This document shows, piece by piece, positions 55,301-64,000 of a stretch of DNA of 64,000 nt (within the stretch, counting starts at the first letter, position 1; the number at the start of each line of letters is the position of its first letter). This stretch comes from JAWKZG01 sp041396125 (lineage in GTDB: Bacteria; Pseudomonadota; Gammaproteobacteria; Competibacterales; Competibacteraceae): positions 806,001-870,000 of the forward strand of contig JAWKZG010000001.1 of assembly GCA_041396125.1 (NCBI GenBank), read 5' to 3'. The translations under genes and the position numbers were made by a program. The notes below the pieces were generated by a model that saw only the letters and a list, made by a program, of their open reading frames with translations, was not told the origin of the DNA and did not search any database.

Positions 55301-56788
55301 ACCACTATTTGACAACAGCGATTTATCCAGACTGTGCCGTTAAAGGGCGCGAAAACTGCGGTGTGAACGAAAAGGTTCACCACCTGTGGACTGGGGGCGA
55401 TCCTGCTCTGATCCCAATTGCTATGGCGTACCTTTATACCGGCAATATCTGACTGATGAAGAGATAAGCGAGCAGGCTGCTCCGAATATCCGCTGATGGG
55501 GCAGGGTATTTGGCAGCGCAGTAATCTGACGCCCAATCACGGCATGTTCTATATCGATGCCACTGTATCCAGAGAGGTACAGGAGGATACTTTAAGTATC
55601 TCACGGCCACCACCGGTAGGTCCGGAGGCGATTAATCCGCATCAACTCAATGTATTCCAGGCTGGCGAGACCTACTATGTGTATCTGGTCTTTGCCACCC
55701 CCGAAACCGAGCAGACCTATCAGATCTATGTTGGCAGAGACTTCGATATCAACACGTTAAAGGCCGTGACTACCCCGCTGAAAACCGCCAATCTGACATT
55801 CGCTGAGAAAGCGTGGCCATCAGTCTGGGCAGCCGAACACGATGACAGTACCGGGGTGCTGAGCGTGAATATAGTATGGGCTTTAGCCAATTCGAAAAGG
55901 ACTACCAAAAAGCCAGGGAAAACAGCTGCCAGCCCAAAAGCTTTTGCGATCTGAATGAGAATAAGCAATGTGTCAGCTCGCCGCAATTTAAAAAAGACCA
56001 TCCAGAGCTAAGCGCGACTCAAATCAAAGAGTACGATGCAGCCTGCGCCTAGGCAGGTGTGGATGGGATTGCCCAGAGGGCGGCGCTGTTATGGCTTTGC
56101 TTTTACACTGCCGGATACCTTTGAAACCTTGACCGCCGCTGAGTGGGCTAATCCGGCGCTCAATCCGCGTCCGCCTGCAAAGCCCTTTCCCGATGAACAT
56201 TGGCGTATCACACCGACCGGTGAAAAGCTGTTTACACTGGCCACGCCTGACCTCGCTGGCGACGACTGTAAAAACCCCGACGGCACCGAGGGCAATACCA
56301 AAAACACCTATATCACCGGCACGGAGCGTTCCGAGCGGATTCTCGGCACCGAGGGCGACGACATTATCGAAGGTTTCGGCGGCGATGATCAGATTATCGG
56401 GTTTGGCGGCAATGACTGGATTTCCGGCGGTGCGGGAAATGACGTGCTCCTGGGTGGTGAGGGCGATGACGAAATGCATGGCGATGACGGCGCTGATCTG
56501 GTGCAAGGCGATGACGGCGCTGATCTGATGTTTGGCGGCGCGGGCGACGACATCCTCAGTGGCGGTGCTGGCGCTGATCTGCTGCTCGGCAACGCAGGTG
56601 ATGACCTGCTGCAGGGCGAGGCGGGTAACGACATGTTGTTTGGCGACGAGGGTGAGGATGTGCTGATTGGCGGCGCGGGCGACGATGCTCTGCTGGGCGG
56701 TGCGGGCGATGATTTAATCAATGCCGGTGCGGGCGATGATACCTGCGCTGCCGTTGCATCTGCCAGTGGTTGCGAAACCGCCTTTTAA
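52318..56788 (+). CDS. G8/beta-helix surface protein with RTX repeats, frameshifted
   Basis: A very large exported protein, about 1,490 residues if all frames are joined. Signal peptide about residues 1-28 (VLLLVLFVISVSPARAQ). A G8 domain follows (residues about 35-120, LIVKAGTYHYNNVNIYDGGI), then a right-handed beta-helix-type body (HYPIHFHLTRKA, VVLHGAQNITLARNVGYKS, GHGFYLEDGTEINN), as in eukaryotic CEMIP/TMEM2 hyaluronan-degrading proteins. The C terminus (about 56330-56760) carries calcium-binding RTX nonapeptides. The frame is open to 54699, then changes about five or six times. Recognisable pieces are SRYIYGRALGVLYDDGP, YYPPSFHSRNLYFEDVEIRHF, GHRD-like and DLNENKQCVSS. ATG 52318 is chosen for GGAG at 52305-52308. 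A Sec signal combined with RTX repeats is unusual. The enzymatic role is inference. Confidence 0.7.
56320..56752 (+). repeat. RTX nonapeptide repeat block
   Basis: About 14 to 15 tandem GGxGxD-type units, for example GGAGNDVLLGGEGDD and GGAGDDALLGGAGDD, coding for a calcium-bound beta-roll. DNA units of 27 nt are repeated with silent changes. The segment ends with a Cys-containing tail DDTCAAV...GCETAF. Confidence 0.85.
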
Positions 56789-56818
56789 GATTAAAAAATT
56801 ATTAATCAGGGTAATGAT

Positions 56819-58090
56819 ATGAAAATACATAAACTATGGCTGCTTACGCCTTTGCTGCTCGGTTTGTCGGGCTGCGGCAGTGACAATAACAATAACAATA
56901 ATAATGACAGTAATACCCCGCAATTCAGCGATCGCACCCTACGGGATCTGGAAACAGCCGTCGGTGAAAAGTACCGGGAATTGGGTGTGCCGGGGCTGCT
57001 GGTCGGTCTGTGGGTGCCGGGCGTCGGGGAATGGACGCAGTCTTATGGTGTGTCCGATCTGGACACCCAGGCCCCGATGCGGTTTGATCAGCATGTGCGC
57101 ATCGGCAGTGTCACCAAAACCTACACCGTAACGTTAATCCTGCAGTTGCACGATGAAGGCTTGCTGAATATCCACGATCCCGTCAGCAAATACTTCGGTA
57201 CCGATCCCGCCAGCGGCAAGATTGTGCTGGAGAATGCGATCCCCAATGCTGATCGAATTACCTTGCGACATATGGCAAACCTGACCAGCGGGATTGCCAG
57301 TTACACCGCCGACCCCGATTTTCAGGATCGATTATTCAATAACCCCCAGCAGCAATGGCAACCGCTGGAGATGGTGAATATCGGTATTGCCAATACGGTT
57401 GCCGGCTGTCCGTTCGCACCAACAGCCTGCTTCGAACCGGGCGAGAGCTGGTTTTACAGCAATACTAATGCGGTCATGCTCAGTCTGATCGTTGAACACG
57501 TCACGGGTAAACCTTATCGCGAGGTACTGCACGAACGTATTCTTGCGCCGCTGGGCTTGCAGGAAACCGATCAGCCTGTCGACAACACCATCCCGGAGCC
57601 TTTTGCCCAGGGTTACACCTTTCAGGGGCGTGATGACAACGTATTGCAGAACGCCACTGACTGGAATCCGAGCTGGGGTTTCGGCGTGGGCGATCTGACC
57701 TCGGACTTCGAGGATTTACGCATCTGGGGACGCGCGGTGGGCCGGGGTGATCTGTTAAAACCCGAAACACAGGCATTACGTCAGGAGCAGGTAAGCGTCG
57801 GCGGACATCAGCCCGGGGTTCGGGCTTATGCCGTCGGTATTGGCTATAACCAAGGCTGGTGGGGGCACGGGGGGGAGCTGCCCGGTTACAACAGCATGAC
57901 CTTCTACCGGCCTGATATTGATGCCGTAATGGTTGTTATTGCCAATTCCGATGAACTCGAAGATGGCGCGCATCCGGCCTATTTTGTGGGCGATGTCATC
58001 ATCGATATTGCGGCCCGCGAAAGTCCGCTGCTGGAAGATTTTGATCCGGATGTGCCGTTCATTAACGATCCGTTTTCGCCCGAAGACTGA
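56819..58090 (+). CDS. Serine beta-lactamase-fold lipoprotein
   Basis: A 423-residue outer-membrane-type lipoprotein with a penicillin-binding-like hydrolase domain. The signal peptide ends at the lipobox LSGC; the lipid cysteine is followed by Gly, not Asp, so outer-membrane sorting is expected. The tether is Asn-rich (NNNNNNNDS). The active-site SxxK is in GSVTKTYTV, the YxN is in WFYSNTNAV, and the third motif is WWGHGGELPGY. Such family-S12 proteins act as D-Ala-D-Ala peptidases or esterases. The gene is only 30 nt after the RTX protein, so a shared transcript is likely. Confidence 0.85.
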   Translation: MKIHKLWLLTPLLLGLSGCGSDNNNNNNNDSNTPQFSDRTLRDLETAVGEKYRELGVPGLLVGLWVPGVGEWTQSYGVSDLDTQAPMRFDQHVRIGSVTKTYTVTLILQLHDEGLLNIHDPVSKYFGTDPASGKIVLENAIPNADRITLRHMANLTSGIASYTADPDFQDRLFNNPQQQWQPLEMVNIGIANTVAGCPFAPTACFEPGESWFYSNTNAVMLSLIVEHVTGKPYREVLHERILAPLGLQETDQPVDNTIPEPFAQGYTFQGRDDNVLQNATDWNPSWGFGVGDLTSDFEDLRIWGRAVGRGDLLKPETQALRQEQVSVGGHQPGVRAYAVGIGYNQGWWGHGGELPGYNSMTFYRPDIDAVMVVIANSDELEDGAHPAYFVGDVIIDIAARESPLLEDFDPDVPFINDPFSPED

Positions 58091-58166
58091 ATCAGATCCA
58101 AAAAGTTATACGCAAGCCCTATAGATTGGTACGCGCTAGGGATAACTTGCCAGGTAAATCAACAAG

Positions 58167-58210
58167 ATATAGCTGAAGAATTACGTCAAATCATACTTTT
58201 TCAGCTATAT
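58167..58210. promoter_or_regulatory. 11-bp inverted repeat before LytM gene
   Basis: ATATAGCTGAA (58167-58177) and TTCAGCTATAT (58200-58210) form a perfect inverted repeat around a 22-nt loop. It ends 15 nt before the start codon, directly before the ribosome site GGAGAA. It could be an operator or a leader hairpin affecting translation. Confidence 0.5.
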
Positions 58211-58225
58211 GCCGGAGAAAAGTAT

Positions 58226-59428
58226 ATGAAAAATAGCCTGTACTCGATGGCTGTGCTGCTGAGCATCGGGCTGTCTGCCTGCGGTGGCGACAACGATCAC
58301 AACACTGCTGTCATACCGTCGGTCGATGCGCCCAAAATCACGCCGATTTTGTCGCAGGTACGCACAACGCCCATTGTGGTAAAAGGATCGGATCGGCAAT
58401 ACCATCTGGTCTACGAACTGGAGCTGCGTAACATCACGCCGGGCAATGCGGTGATTGAACAGGTCGATGTGCTAGATGCCGAGCAAGAGCAGGTATTGGC
58501 CAGTTTCAGTGGCCAGCAGGTCATGGATCGTTTGCAGGTTGGTGGCGGTGGCGCACGTACCAGCAGTCTGGCAGCGGCACAGTTCGGGGTAATGTATCTG
58601 CATCTGTCGTTTGCCAGTAGTGACACCGTGCCGTTCCGGTTGCAGCACCGTATTCGTGCTGCCCTGGAAATTCCTGCTCCGCCGGAGTTTGCGGTATCGC
58701 TCGGTGGCGTTACTAACGTACAACTCGAACCGGTCGCCGCGCTGGGGGCGCCCTTGCGTGGTAAAGGCTATATCGCGGCCGACGGCTGTTGCGAATCCAC
58801 TCGCCATATCCGTGCGTTACTGCCGCTCAACGGCGGCCAGTGGCTGGCGCAGCGCTATGCTATCGACTGGGAACAAGTCGATGAACAAAACCGGCTTTTC
58901 GTAGGTGATGCGGCGGACGTCAACAGCTATCACATTTATGGCGATGAAGTATTCGCTGTAGCCGACGCAACAGTGGCGTTCGCTATCGACGGATACCCCG
59001 ATCAGATTCCCGGTGCGTTACCGAGCGGTATCGATGTCGCCGATGCTGACGGCAATCACATCATTCTGTCTCTCGGCAGAGGATTATATGCGCTGTATGC
59101 CCATCTGCAGCCCGGCAGCGTAGCGGTTGCGACCGGCGATAAAGTCAAACGCGGCCAGTTTATCGGCCGGGTCGGCAATTCCGGCAATACCTCGGAGCCA
59201 CACCTGCATTTACACGTTATGGATGCGCCCTCGGGTCTGGTTGCCAATGGAGTGCCGTATGTGTTCGATACGTTTCAGATTACCGGTATTGATCTGGCCG
59301 GTACGGAAGATTTCGATAACGCGGCGTTGACCGGTGTGCCGGTCGCCATTACGCCTATCGATCCGCCTACCCAACACACTAATGAACTGCCAATGGATTT
59401 GACGGTAGTGGACTGGCTGAATGAGTGA
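58226..59428 (+). CDS. M23 (LytM) metallopeptidase lipoprotein
   Basis: A 400-residue lipoprotein. Lipobox LSAC; the mature tether begins CGGDNDHN. A region of about 150 residues of unknown fold follows. The C-terminal LytM domain has YAIDWEQ (metal Asp), YALYAHLQPGSVAV and SEPHLHLHVMDAPSG with the HxH zinc ligands. It would cleave peptidoglycan cross-links or act as an amidase activator. The gene is separated from the serine hydrolase by 135 nt with a hairpin, and is followed 7 nt later by the crystallin/pentapeptide gene. Confidence 0.85.
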   Translation: MKNSLYSMAVLLSIGLSACGGDNDHNTAVIPSVDAPKITPILSQVRTTPIVVKGSDRQYHLVYELELRNITPGNAVIEQVDVLDAEQEQVLASFSGQQVMDRLQVGGGGARTSSLAAAQFGVMYLHLSFASSDTVPFRLQHRIRAALEIPAPPEFAVSLGGVTNVQLEPVAALGAPLRGKGYIAADGCCESTRHIRALLPLNGGQWLAQRYAIDWEQVDEQNRLFVGDAADVNSYHIYGDEVFAVADATVAFAIDGYPDQIPGALPSGIDVADADGNHIILSLGRGLYALYAHLQPGSVAVATGDKVKRGQFIGRVGNSGNTSEPHLHLHVMDAPSGLVANGVPYVFDTFQITGIDLAGTEDFDNAALTGVPVAITPIDPPTQHTNELPMDLTVVDWLNE

Positions 59429-59435
59429 TTAAAAC

Positions 59436-61745
59436 ATGCTGCTCCGATGGGTAAGCCTAACCCTGACTTGCTGCTTATTGGCAAGTTGCGGCGGTGCTGA
59501 GGATAATCCTGCTGAACGTAGCATCCCGGCAGGTGGCGTCTGGTACGAAGCAGATTTTAAGCACGCTCCCGATCTGGCTGCGGAATATCATCACACTATC
59601 ATTCTTGATCTGGAACCAGCCAGCTATATGGGTGAACCGCTGGAAAATCTGCTGCGCTATCGCCTGGATACCGGAACGTATCGTTTTTGTATCGATCCCG
59701 ACGATGAACTGATCACCGGTTTTACCCTGGAGAATAAAGCTGGCGAAGTGGTCGTGCAGTTGGATCGCTTCAGCGAGTGCTCTGAACTGGTGCTGCCAGC
59801 CGGAATTTATACCAAACGCATCCGGCACAATGGCGACGCGATGGTTACAAAAGCGGTTGCCGAGGGTGCAACACCACGGAGCCGGGTGGCGTTCGTGCAA
59901 GCGCAGGATACGCCCAGAGTGACAGACCAAAAAGGGCAACCGCGTGGTGGCTGGTGGGCGATCGTGCCAAACGCTGAAAGCAGCAGGATTATCGCGGCCT
60001 TGCCACCTGAAGATTATTGTGGCCCCGACGATTACCCCAGCCCGGTGCCTTGTCCTTCGAAGCTTGGCGGGGTAGTGCAGTCAGCCATCTCATCGGCGCA
60101 GCTATTTCGTTTTGACCATCCCATGGGCAGTGCGACAGTGCCGGTTGCCATGCAACCCGGAGTCATTAACAAAACAGTTCCGTCGCCTTTATTTGTATTT
60201 TTTAATTTCGCCAGCAGTTCTATATCAGCCCATACCCACGATAATGCTACGACAGCTTGCGCTATCGATGTCTACGGTAGATCAGCGGGTTATCTTCTGG
60301 CGACGCAAGGCGCGAGCGCACTAAACAGTGCCTGTGAGACTGGAACACTGGTGTTTAACGATCTGGGCGACTATACCTTCCAGTTTTATGTGCTGGAGCC
60401 GTATGAATCGCCGCCAACCAAAGCGGGAGTTTATTTTTTTGGTGATTATAGCCTGGAAGTGTTGGGCGGAAGAGATTGGGAGCCAGCCACACTGAAGACG
60501 CTGTTTCGTTTGTTTCGTCCGCAGGATGGTGATGATACTGCTGAGATTTCCAGGAATTTACCAGAAGGCGAAGTTGCGCTGTTTGAGGATTGCAATTACG
60601 GCGGCAAAATGTGGGTGCTTGGCGAGGAGACCCCGGATTTCAGTGCGTTATCCGGGCCAGGGTTTGAGCTGGACAACGCCATCTCTTCTATTCGGGTTGG
60701 CCAGGATACAACCGCAATTCTCTATTCAGGCAGTGCTTATCAGGGAACCCGGCAGGAGTTCATCGCCGACACACCCTGTTTGCAGGGTACATCTATTGGC
60801 GACAATACAGCATCAGCTTTAAAGTTTGGCCATGCTATTGATGTGCTTATCTCTTCAAATCAATGCGTGGGCTGCAAACTGGCCGGTGTGGATCTACAAC
60901 AAGCTGATCTGAGGGGTGTCGATCTGCGCCAGGCCGATCTGCGCGGTGCCAATCTGTTCAAAGCGAAACTGCGCAAAGCCAAATTTAACGATGCGTTGCT
61001 CAGCGGCAGCGATACCAATCTCAACTTCACCGAATTGCGTCAGGCTGATTTGACTGGAGCCGATCTCAGCCATGCCTCGCTGGAAGGTGCCGATCTGCGC
61101 CAGGCCGTATTGGCCTATACCGTATTGACGGATGCCAAACTGACTGGTGCACATATTTACCATACAGGCGATTCGCACCTCGATCTAACCCTCGCAACGC
61201 TGGATGGGGCTGATTTCTCGGGCGCGCTGATGGCAGATGTCAAATTCAGCGGGTCGATTAAAAACGCCAAATTTGACCGTGCAGTATTGGTTAATGCCGA
61301 GTTTGATAACAGCGTGCTAGACGAAGCCACGTTTAATGGCGCGTGGCTGGCGGGGGTGAACTTTACTGGCGCCAGTAGTGTAAAGAATGTGCAGCTGACC
61401 AATGCCTGTGTCAGCATTCAGGCCGGGAGGTGGGATTTCCCGGCGTTGCAGCGCAGTTATCATTACGATAAAACCGTTCTGGGTGTGCTGGCGACCGACA
61501 CCAGTGTGTATTGTCCTAATGGGGAAAACCAAACCCAATGTTGTCCCAGCGGTGATGTCGCCAGCTGCAATGCGCGGCTGATCCGACCACAGGAAGCGCC
61601 GAATGCCGATCTGAGCCAGCCGAATCCACCACCCTGTCTGCCGGATCCTGCCGCGACGGACGATCCCGCTGCGGACGAATCCTTATTGTGTCCGCCGCCC
61701 CAGCCGGGCGGTATCGGGTTGCAGAACTGCTCGAATCTGCAATAA
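59436..61745 (+). CDS. Beta/gamma-crystallin and pentapeptide-repeat lipoprotein
   Basis: A 769-residue lipoprotein with lipobox LASC. Residues about 20-380 are an unrecognised exported region with few cysteines. A beta/gamma-crystallin-type motif pair follows (VALFEDCNYGGKMWVLGEETPDF and TAILYSGSAYQGTRQEFIAD, about residues 383-455), a fold often binding calcium. A right-handed pentapeptide helix follows (A(D/N)L units, about 480-650, such as LQQADLRGVDLRQADLRGAN). A proline-rich Cys-containing tail closes the protein. The combination is rare. The stop lies in a 14-nt tandem duplication. The gene is 7 nt after the LytM gene. Confidence 0.8.
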   Translation: MLLRWVSLTLTCCLLASCGGAEDNPAERSIPAGGVWYEADFKHAPDLAAEYHHTIILDLEPASYMGEPLENLLRYRLDTGTYRFCIDPDDELITGFTLENKAGEVVVQLDRFSECSELVLPAGIYTKRIRHNGDAMVTKAVAEGATPRSRVAFVQAQDTPRVTDQKGQPRGGWWAIVPNAESSRIIAALPPEDYCGPDDYPSPVPCPSKLGGVVQSAISSAQLFRFDHPMGSATVPVAMQPGVINKTVPSPLFVFFNFASSSISAHTHDNATTACAIDVYGRSAGYLLATQGASALNSACETGTLVFNDLGDYTFQFYVLEPYESPPTKAGVYFFGDYSLEVLGGRDWEPATLKTLFRLFRPQDGDDTAEISRNLPEGEVALFEDCNYGGKMWVLGEETPDFSALSGPGFELDNAISSIRVGQDTTAILYSGSAYQGTRQEFIADTPCLQGTSIGDNTASALKFGHAIDVLISSNQCVGCKLAGVDLQQADLRGVDLRQADLRGANLFKAKLRKAKFNDALLSGSDTNLNFTELRQADLTGADLSHASLEGADLRQAVLAYTVLTDAKLTGAHIYHTGDSHLDLTLATLDGADFSGALMADVKFSGSIKNAKFDRAVLVNAEFDNSVLDEATFNGAWLAGVNFTGASSVKNVQLTNACVSIQAGRWDFPALQRSYHYDKTVLGVLATDTSVYCPNGENQTQCCPSGDVASCNARLIRPQEAPNADLSQPNPPPCLPDPAATDDPAADESLLCPPPQPGGIGLQNCSNLQ

Positions 61746-61764
61746 CCGATCTGCAATAACCGAT
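61737..61764. repeat. 14-nt tandem duplication at stop codon
   Basis: CTGCAATAACCGAT occurs twice in tandem (61737-61750 and 61751-61764). The first copy contains the stop codon TAA. A recent slippage or duplication event is likely. Confidence 0.8.
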
Positions 61765-62078
61765 ATGTCATACGGCGTGTATATGCCAGTAATACCATGT
61801 ATCTGTTCTCCATGCCCGCCAAGAGATAGCGGGTGGGCTGCTGCCCAGGGACGAGAGTGGGCCGAGCAAAAGTAAGCCGGCATGCTGCAGCCGTAGCGAC
61901 AATAAGCGCAGTGTGTTTTGCATAAGCAAAAAAAGTCGCACTAGCAGCGTGTGCAGAGCCGATCTAAATTCGCTGTATTTCATGGGTTTATAGCTATTTC
62001 TGCCGGTGGCGTGAAAGCTGCAATTTATCGGCTGACTCTGCCATTTTGACGTCATAGCCAAAGAAAATGGAGATACAC
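61765..62078. other. Intergenic region
   Basis: About 314 nt without a gene. A small hairpin CCCGC...GCGGG lies near 61815-61832. No promoter motif is convincing. GGAG at 62069-62072 sets the start of the next gene at 62079. Confidence 0.35.
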
Positions 62079-64000
62079 ATGTTTCTCAAGAATTTACCGC
62101 CCCTCTCACGCCGCGATTTTCTAAAAAGCACCTCACTGGCTGGACTGGCAGCCACCACGCCCGCCTGGCTGACCGGCTGCGGCGGCGATAATGATCACAA
62201 TGACGCGCCCGAACCACCCGCTGCGGGCCGCGAGCTGCGCGATTTGCATTTCGATTTTTCCGATCGCCCGGAAGTGACGGATATTCGCCTGATGGCGTTG
62301 CGCAGCCCAGCCGATCAGCGGATTTTATTACCGCACAGTAATGAGACACGTGATCGCTTCCGGCTGGAAAACCCTTTGCTGGCATCTATCGATGATGCCC
62401 GGCTGACGCACTATATTGAAGACGTTGATTTACCCGCCGATGCGCTGCAAACCATTATGAGCTTCGGCACCCAGATGGACACGGGGGATACGGTGCTGTG
62501 CTCGGCGCAGATTCATATTCCCAAAGCCTCATTGAACGCCTTTGCCGAACGCGCCCTGGCGTTTGGCGCAGAACCGTCAATCAAAGTTTATTCGGGCAAT
62601 ATCAAGCACGCCAGGCTAGTTCAGTCAAAGCGCTGACTGAAGCACTCACCGATATCAATGATCTCTCGACCTGGGACGATATCGCGGCGTTTCTGGTGTT
62701 CCATCATCCCGAGATCATGAATCTGAATGCCGATCTGGGTTGCGATATTCTACAGCGTATTTACAGCCTGCCCTGTGCCGATGGTGACACGGGATGCTTC
62801 ACAAATCTCTCAGCGTTAAGCAGAGACTTGGCAGAGGCAGGTTGCGCCAGTACGACCCCCGGCGGCTGGGCGACATTAGTACAGGCTACGCGGCAAACTT
62901 TCGATGAAAACGGCAATCTCGGCCCGGCAGTGCCGCTGGAGTCGGATGGCAAGCCTGTTTACCGCTACGACATCGATCCCGATATTGTCGAGAGGATCGG
63001 TGATGTCGTGCAAGTAATTCTGAAAAATATTTTTGACGATACCTTATTTGAGGGCACTAACTGGAAAGCCACGCAGGGCTTGGGATCTATTGATCAAAGT
63101 GCGGCTAATCTGGGCACACCGATTGGCGGGGAAGGGCCGCTTCGGATAGCGCCAGAGCATTCGGCAGGGACTACCTTGTACGGCGTTGAGATGCTCAGCT
63201 TCGAGGTGAAACAAGGTGCCGAGCGAGAGATTGAAGTCGCGCTTAAAAACCGCTTCCTACGCTATCTGAACGCCCATGTTGAATATCGGGATATAAACGA
63301 CAAGCCTTTAAATATAAAAACATTATTCAGTGAGCAGAATAAACTCGATACCGCGACGGCGCGTTACCTGCGCCTGCTCAGTACCAATGATACGATTGCG
63401 GGTATCCCCTTAGACCCCGAAGAGATTGAATTAACACTGCCTATGCCGGAGCAGGCCAGCAGCGCTATGTTGCGGTTTACCGGCTTGGGTATAAACGCAC
63501 CAATACCGAATGAAGCCATGTCACCGATTATCCTGACCAGTATCGTGAATATCGGTATTCCCGCTCTTTTGCTGGCGTTAGGGATTGGTGCGGGGGCTAG
63601 TGCAGCGCATGCGGTGATTACCGAGGCTGCCGAAGCGGTCATTAAAAGTGCTGAAGAGTTCGCACTAGTGCTGCAGGCGTTAGAGGATCTGTATGAGATA
63701 TTAGGGGGCGTTGTAGCAGGCGGTGGGGGCGAACTTTTAATTGCGGTAGGCAATGTCGCTATTAATTTATTTCTCGAGCTTTTCCCCGAAGCACTGGCAA
63801 AGCTTGCCGCGATTGCGGCGGCTGATAAGTTGGCCGCCGCTGTGCCCTACGTGGGCATTGCTATGACCGTGTTGTCAGCCATCGCTACAGCTGCAGCGCT
63901 GGCCGAAACTATCGTTGAAACCCTCACCAGTCCGCCGCTGTTTACGAATCGGTTGTCCCTGGTGCAAGACATTAAGCTACAACTCAAACCCACGCCTGCC
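62079..64000 (+). CDS. Tat-type lipoprotein of unknown function, partial, frameshifted
   Basis: A Tat signal (SRRDFLKSTSLAGLAATTPA) ends in the lipobox-like LTGC; the tether CGGDNDHN is the same as in the LytM lipoprotein. The frame breaks near 62605 and continues open without a stop to the window end, at least 640 residues in total. The N-terminal part has SIDDARLTHYIEDVDLPADAL, and the middle has TFDENGNLGPAVPLESDGKP. At about residues 480-610 a long Ala/Ile/Leu-rich stretch (IGIPALLLALGIGAGASAAH, AVPYVGIAMTVLSAIATAAA) has amphipathic and hydrophobic helices that could insert into a membrane. I recognise no family. The 3' end lies outside the window. Confidence 0.6.

Noticed and set aside
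1..64000. tRNA, rRNA, complete IS element or prophage
   Set aside because: No cloverleaf with conserved TTCGA arm, no rRNA core sequence, no transposase or integrase was seen in any frame.

Overview
This window reads as a chromosomal segment of a heterotrophic gammaproteobacterium, possibly marine or host-associated. That placement is an inference from gene content: AcnA plus AcnB, class II fumarase, a TRAP uptake system, choline-sulfatase, a sigma-54 response regulator, several c-di-GMP proteins and many outer-membrane lipoproteins. A homodimer-type glycyl-tRNA synthetase is atypical for that class. No rRNA or tRNA gene was recognised.

Layout. 0-1.8 kb: a six-repeat CRISPR array without cas genes, a broken small mobile-type ORF and a lytic transglycosylase. 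1.8-7.6 kb: alpha/beta hydrolase, choline-sulfatase, a glutamine-synthetase-like ligase, an MFS carrier and a TrmH-type methyltransferase. 7.7-12.3 kb: a fructose/ribose-type ABC importer divergent from a ROK regulator, with a 29-nt perfect operator-like palindrome between them. 12.5-15 kb: fumarase, a flavodoxin-like protein and an acetyltransferase. 15-20.2 kb: a phytanoyl-CoA-dioxygenase-like enzyme, a LacI regulator and a TRAP transporter, tied together by two copies of one operator. 20-28.9 kb: GGDEF protein, GlyRS, DUF937 protein, AcnA and HyuA. 28.9-32.7 kb: an AT-rich island with a PAS-GGDEF-EAL protein, a secreted phosphatase and hairpins. 32.7-45 kb: AcnB with a LysR regulator, then housekeeping genes (QueF, PhzF, ChaC, homocysteine methyltransferase, MobA, cyclase). 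45-50.7 kb: a large GGDEF-EAL sensor, class II aldolase, thioesterase and phosphatase. 50.9-64 kb: a surface-protein cluster with an NtrC-type regulator, a G8/beta-helix protein ending in RTX repeats, and four lipoproteins (serine hydrolase, LytM peptidase, beta/gamma-crystallin plus pentapeptide protein, and a Tat-targeted protein running off the window).

Data quality. At least eleven genes are split between frames, and most breaks can be repaired by adding one base, often in a homopolymer run. Both aconitases are affected. This points to uncorrected long-read indels rather than real gene decay, so the broken genes are annotated as single genes with frameshifts.

Best candidates for something new. 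First, the 50.9-64 kb surface cluster, where two unrelated lipoproteins share the same eight-residue tether after the lipid cysteine. Second, the dioxygenase-LacI-TRAP regulon, whose two operators are exact inverse copies.
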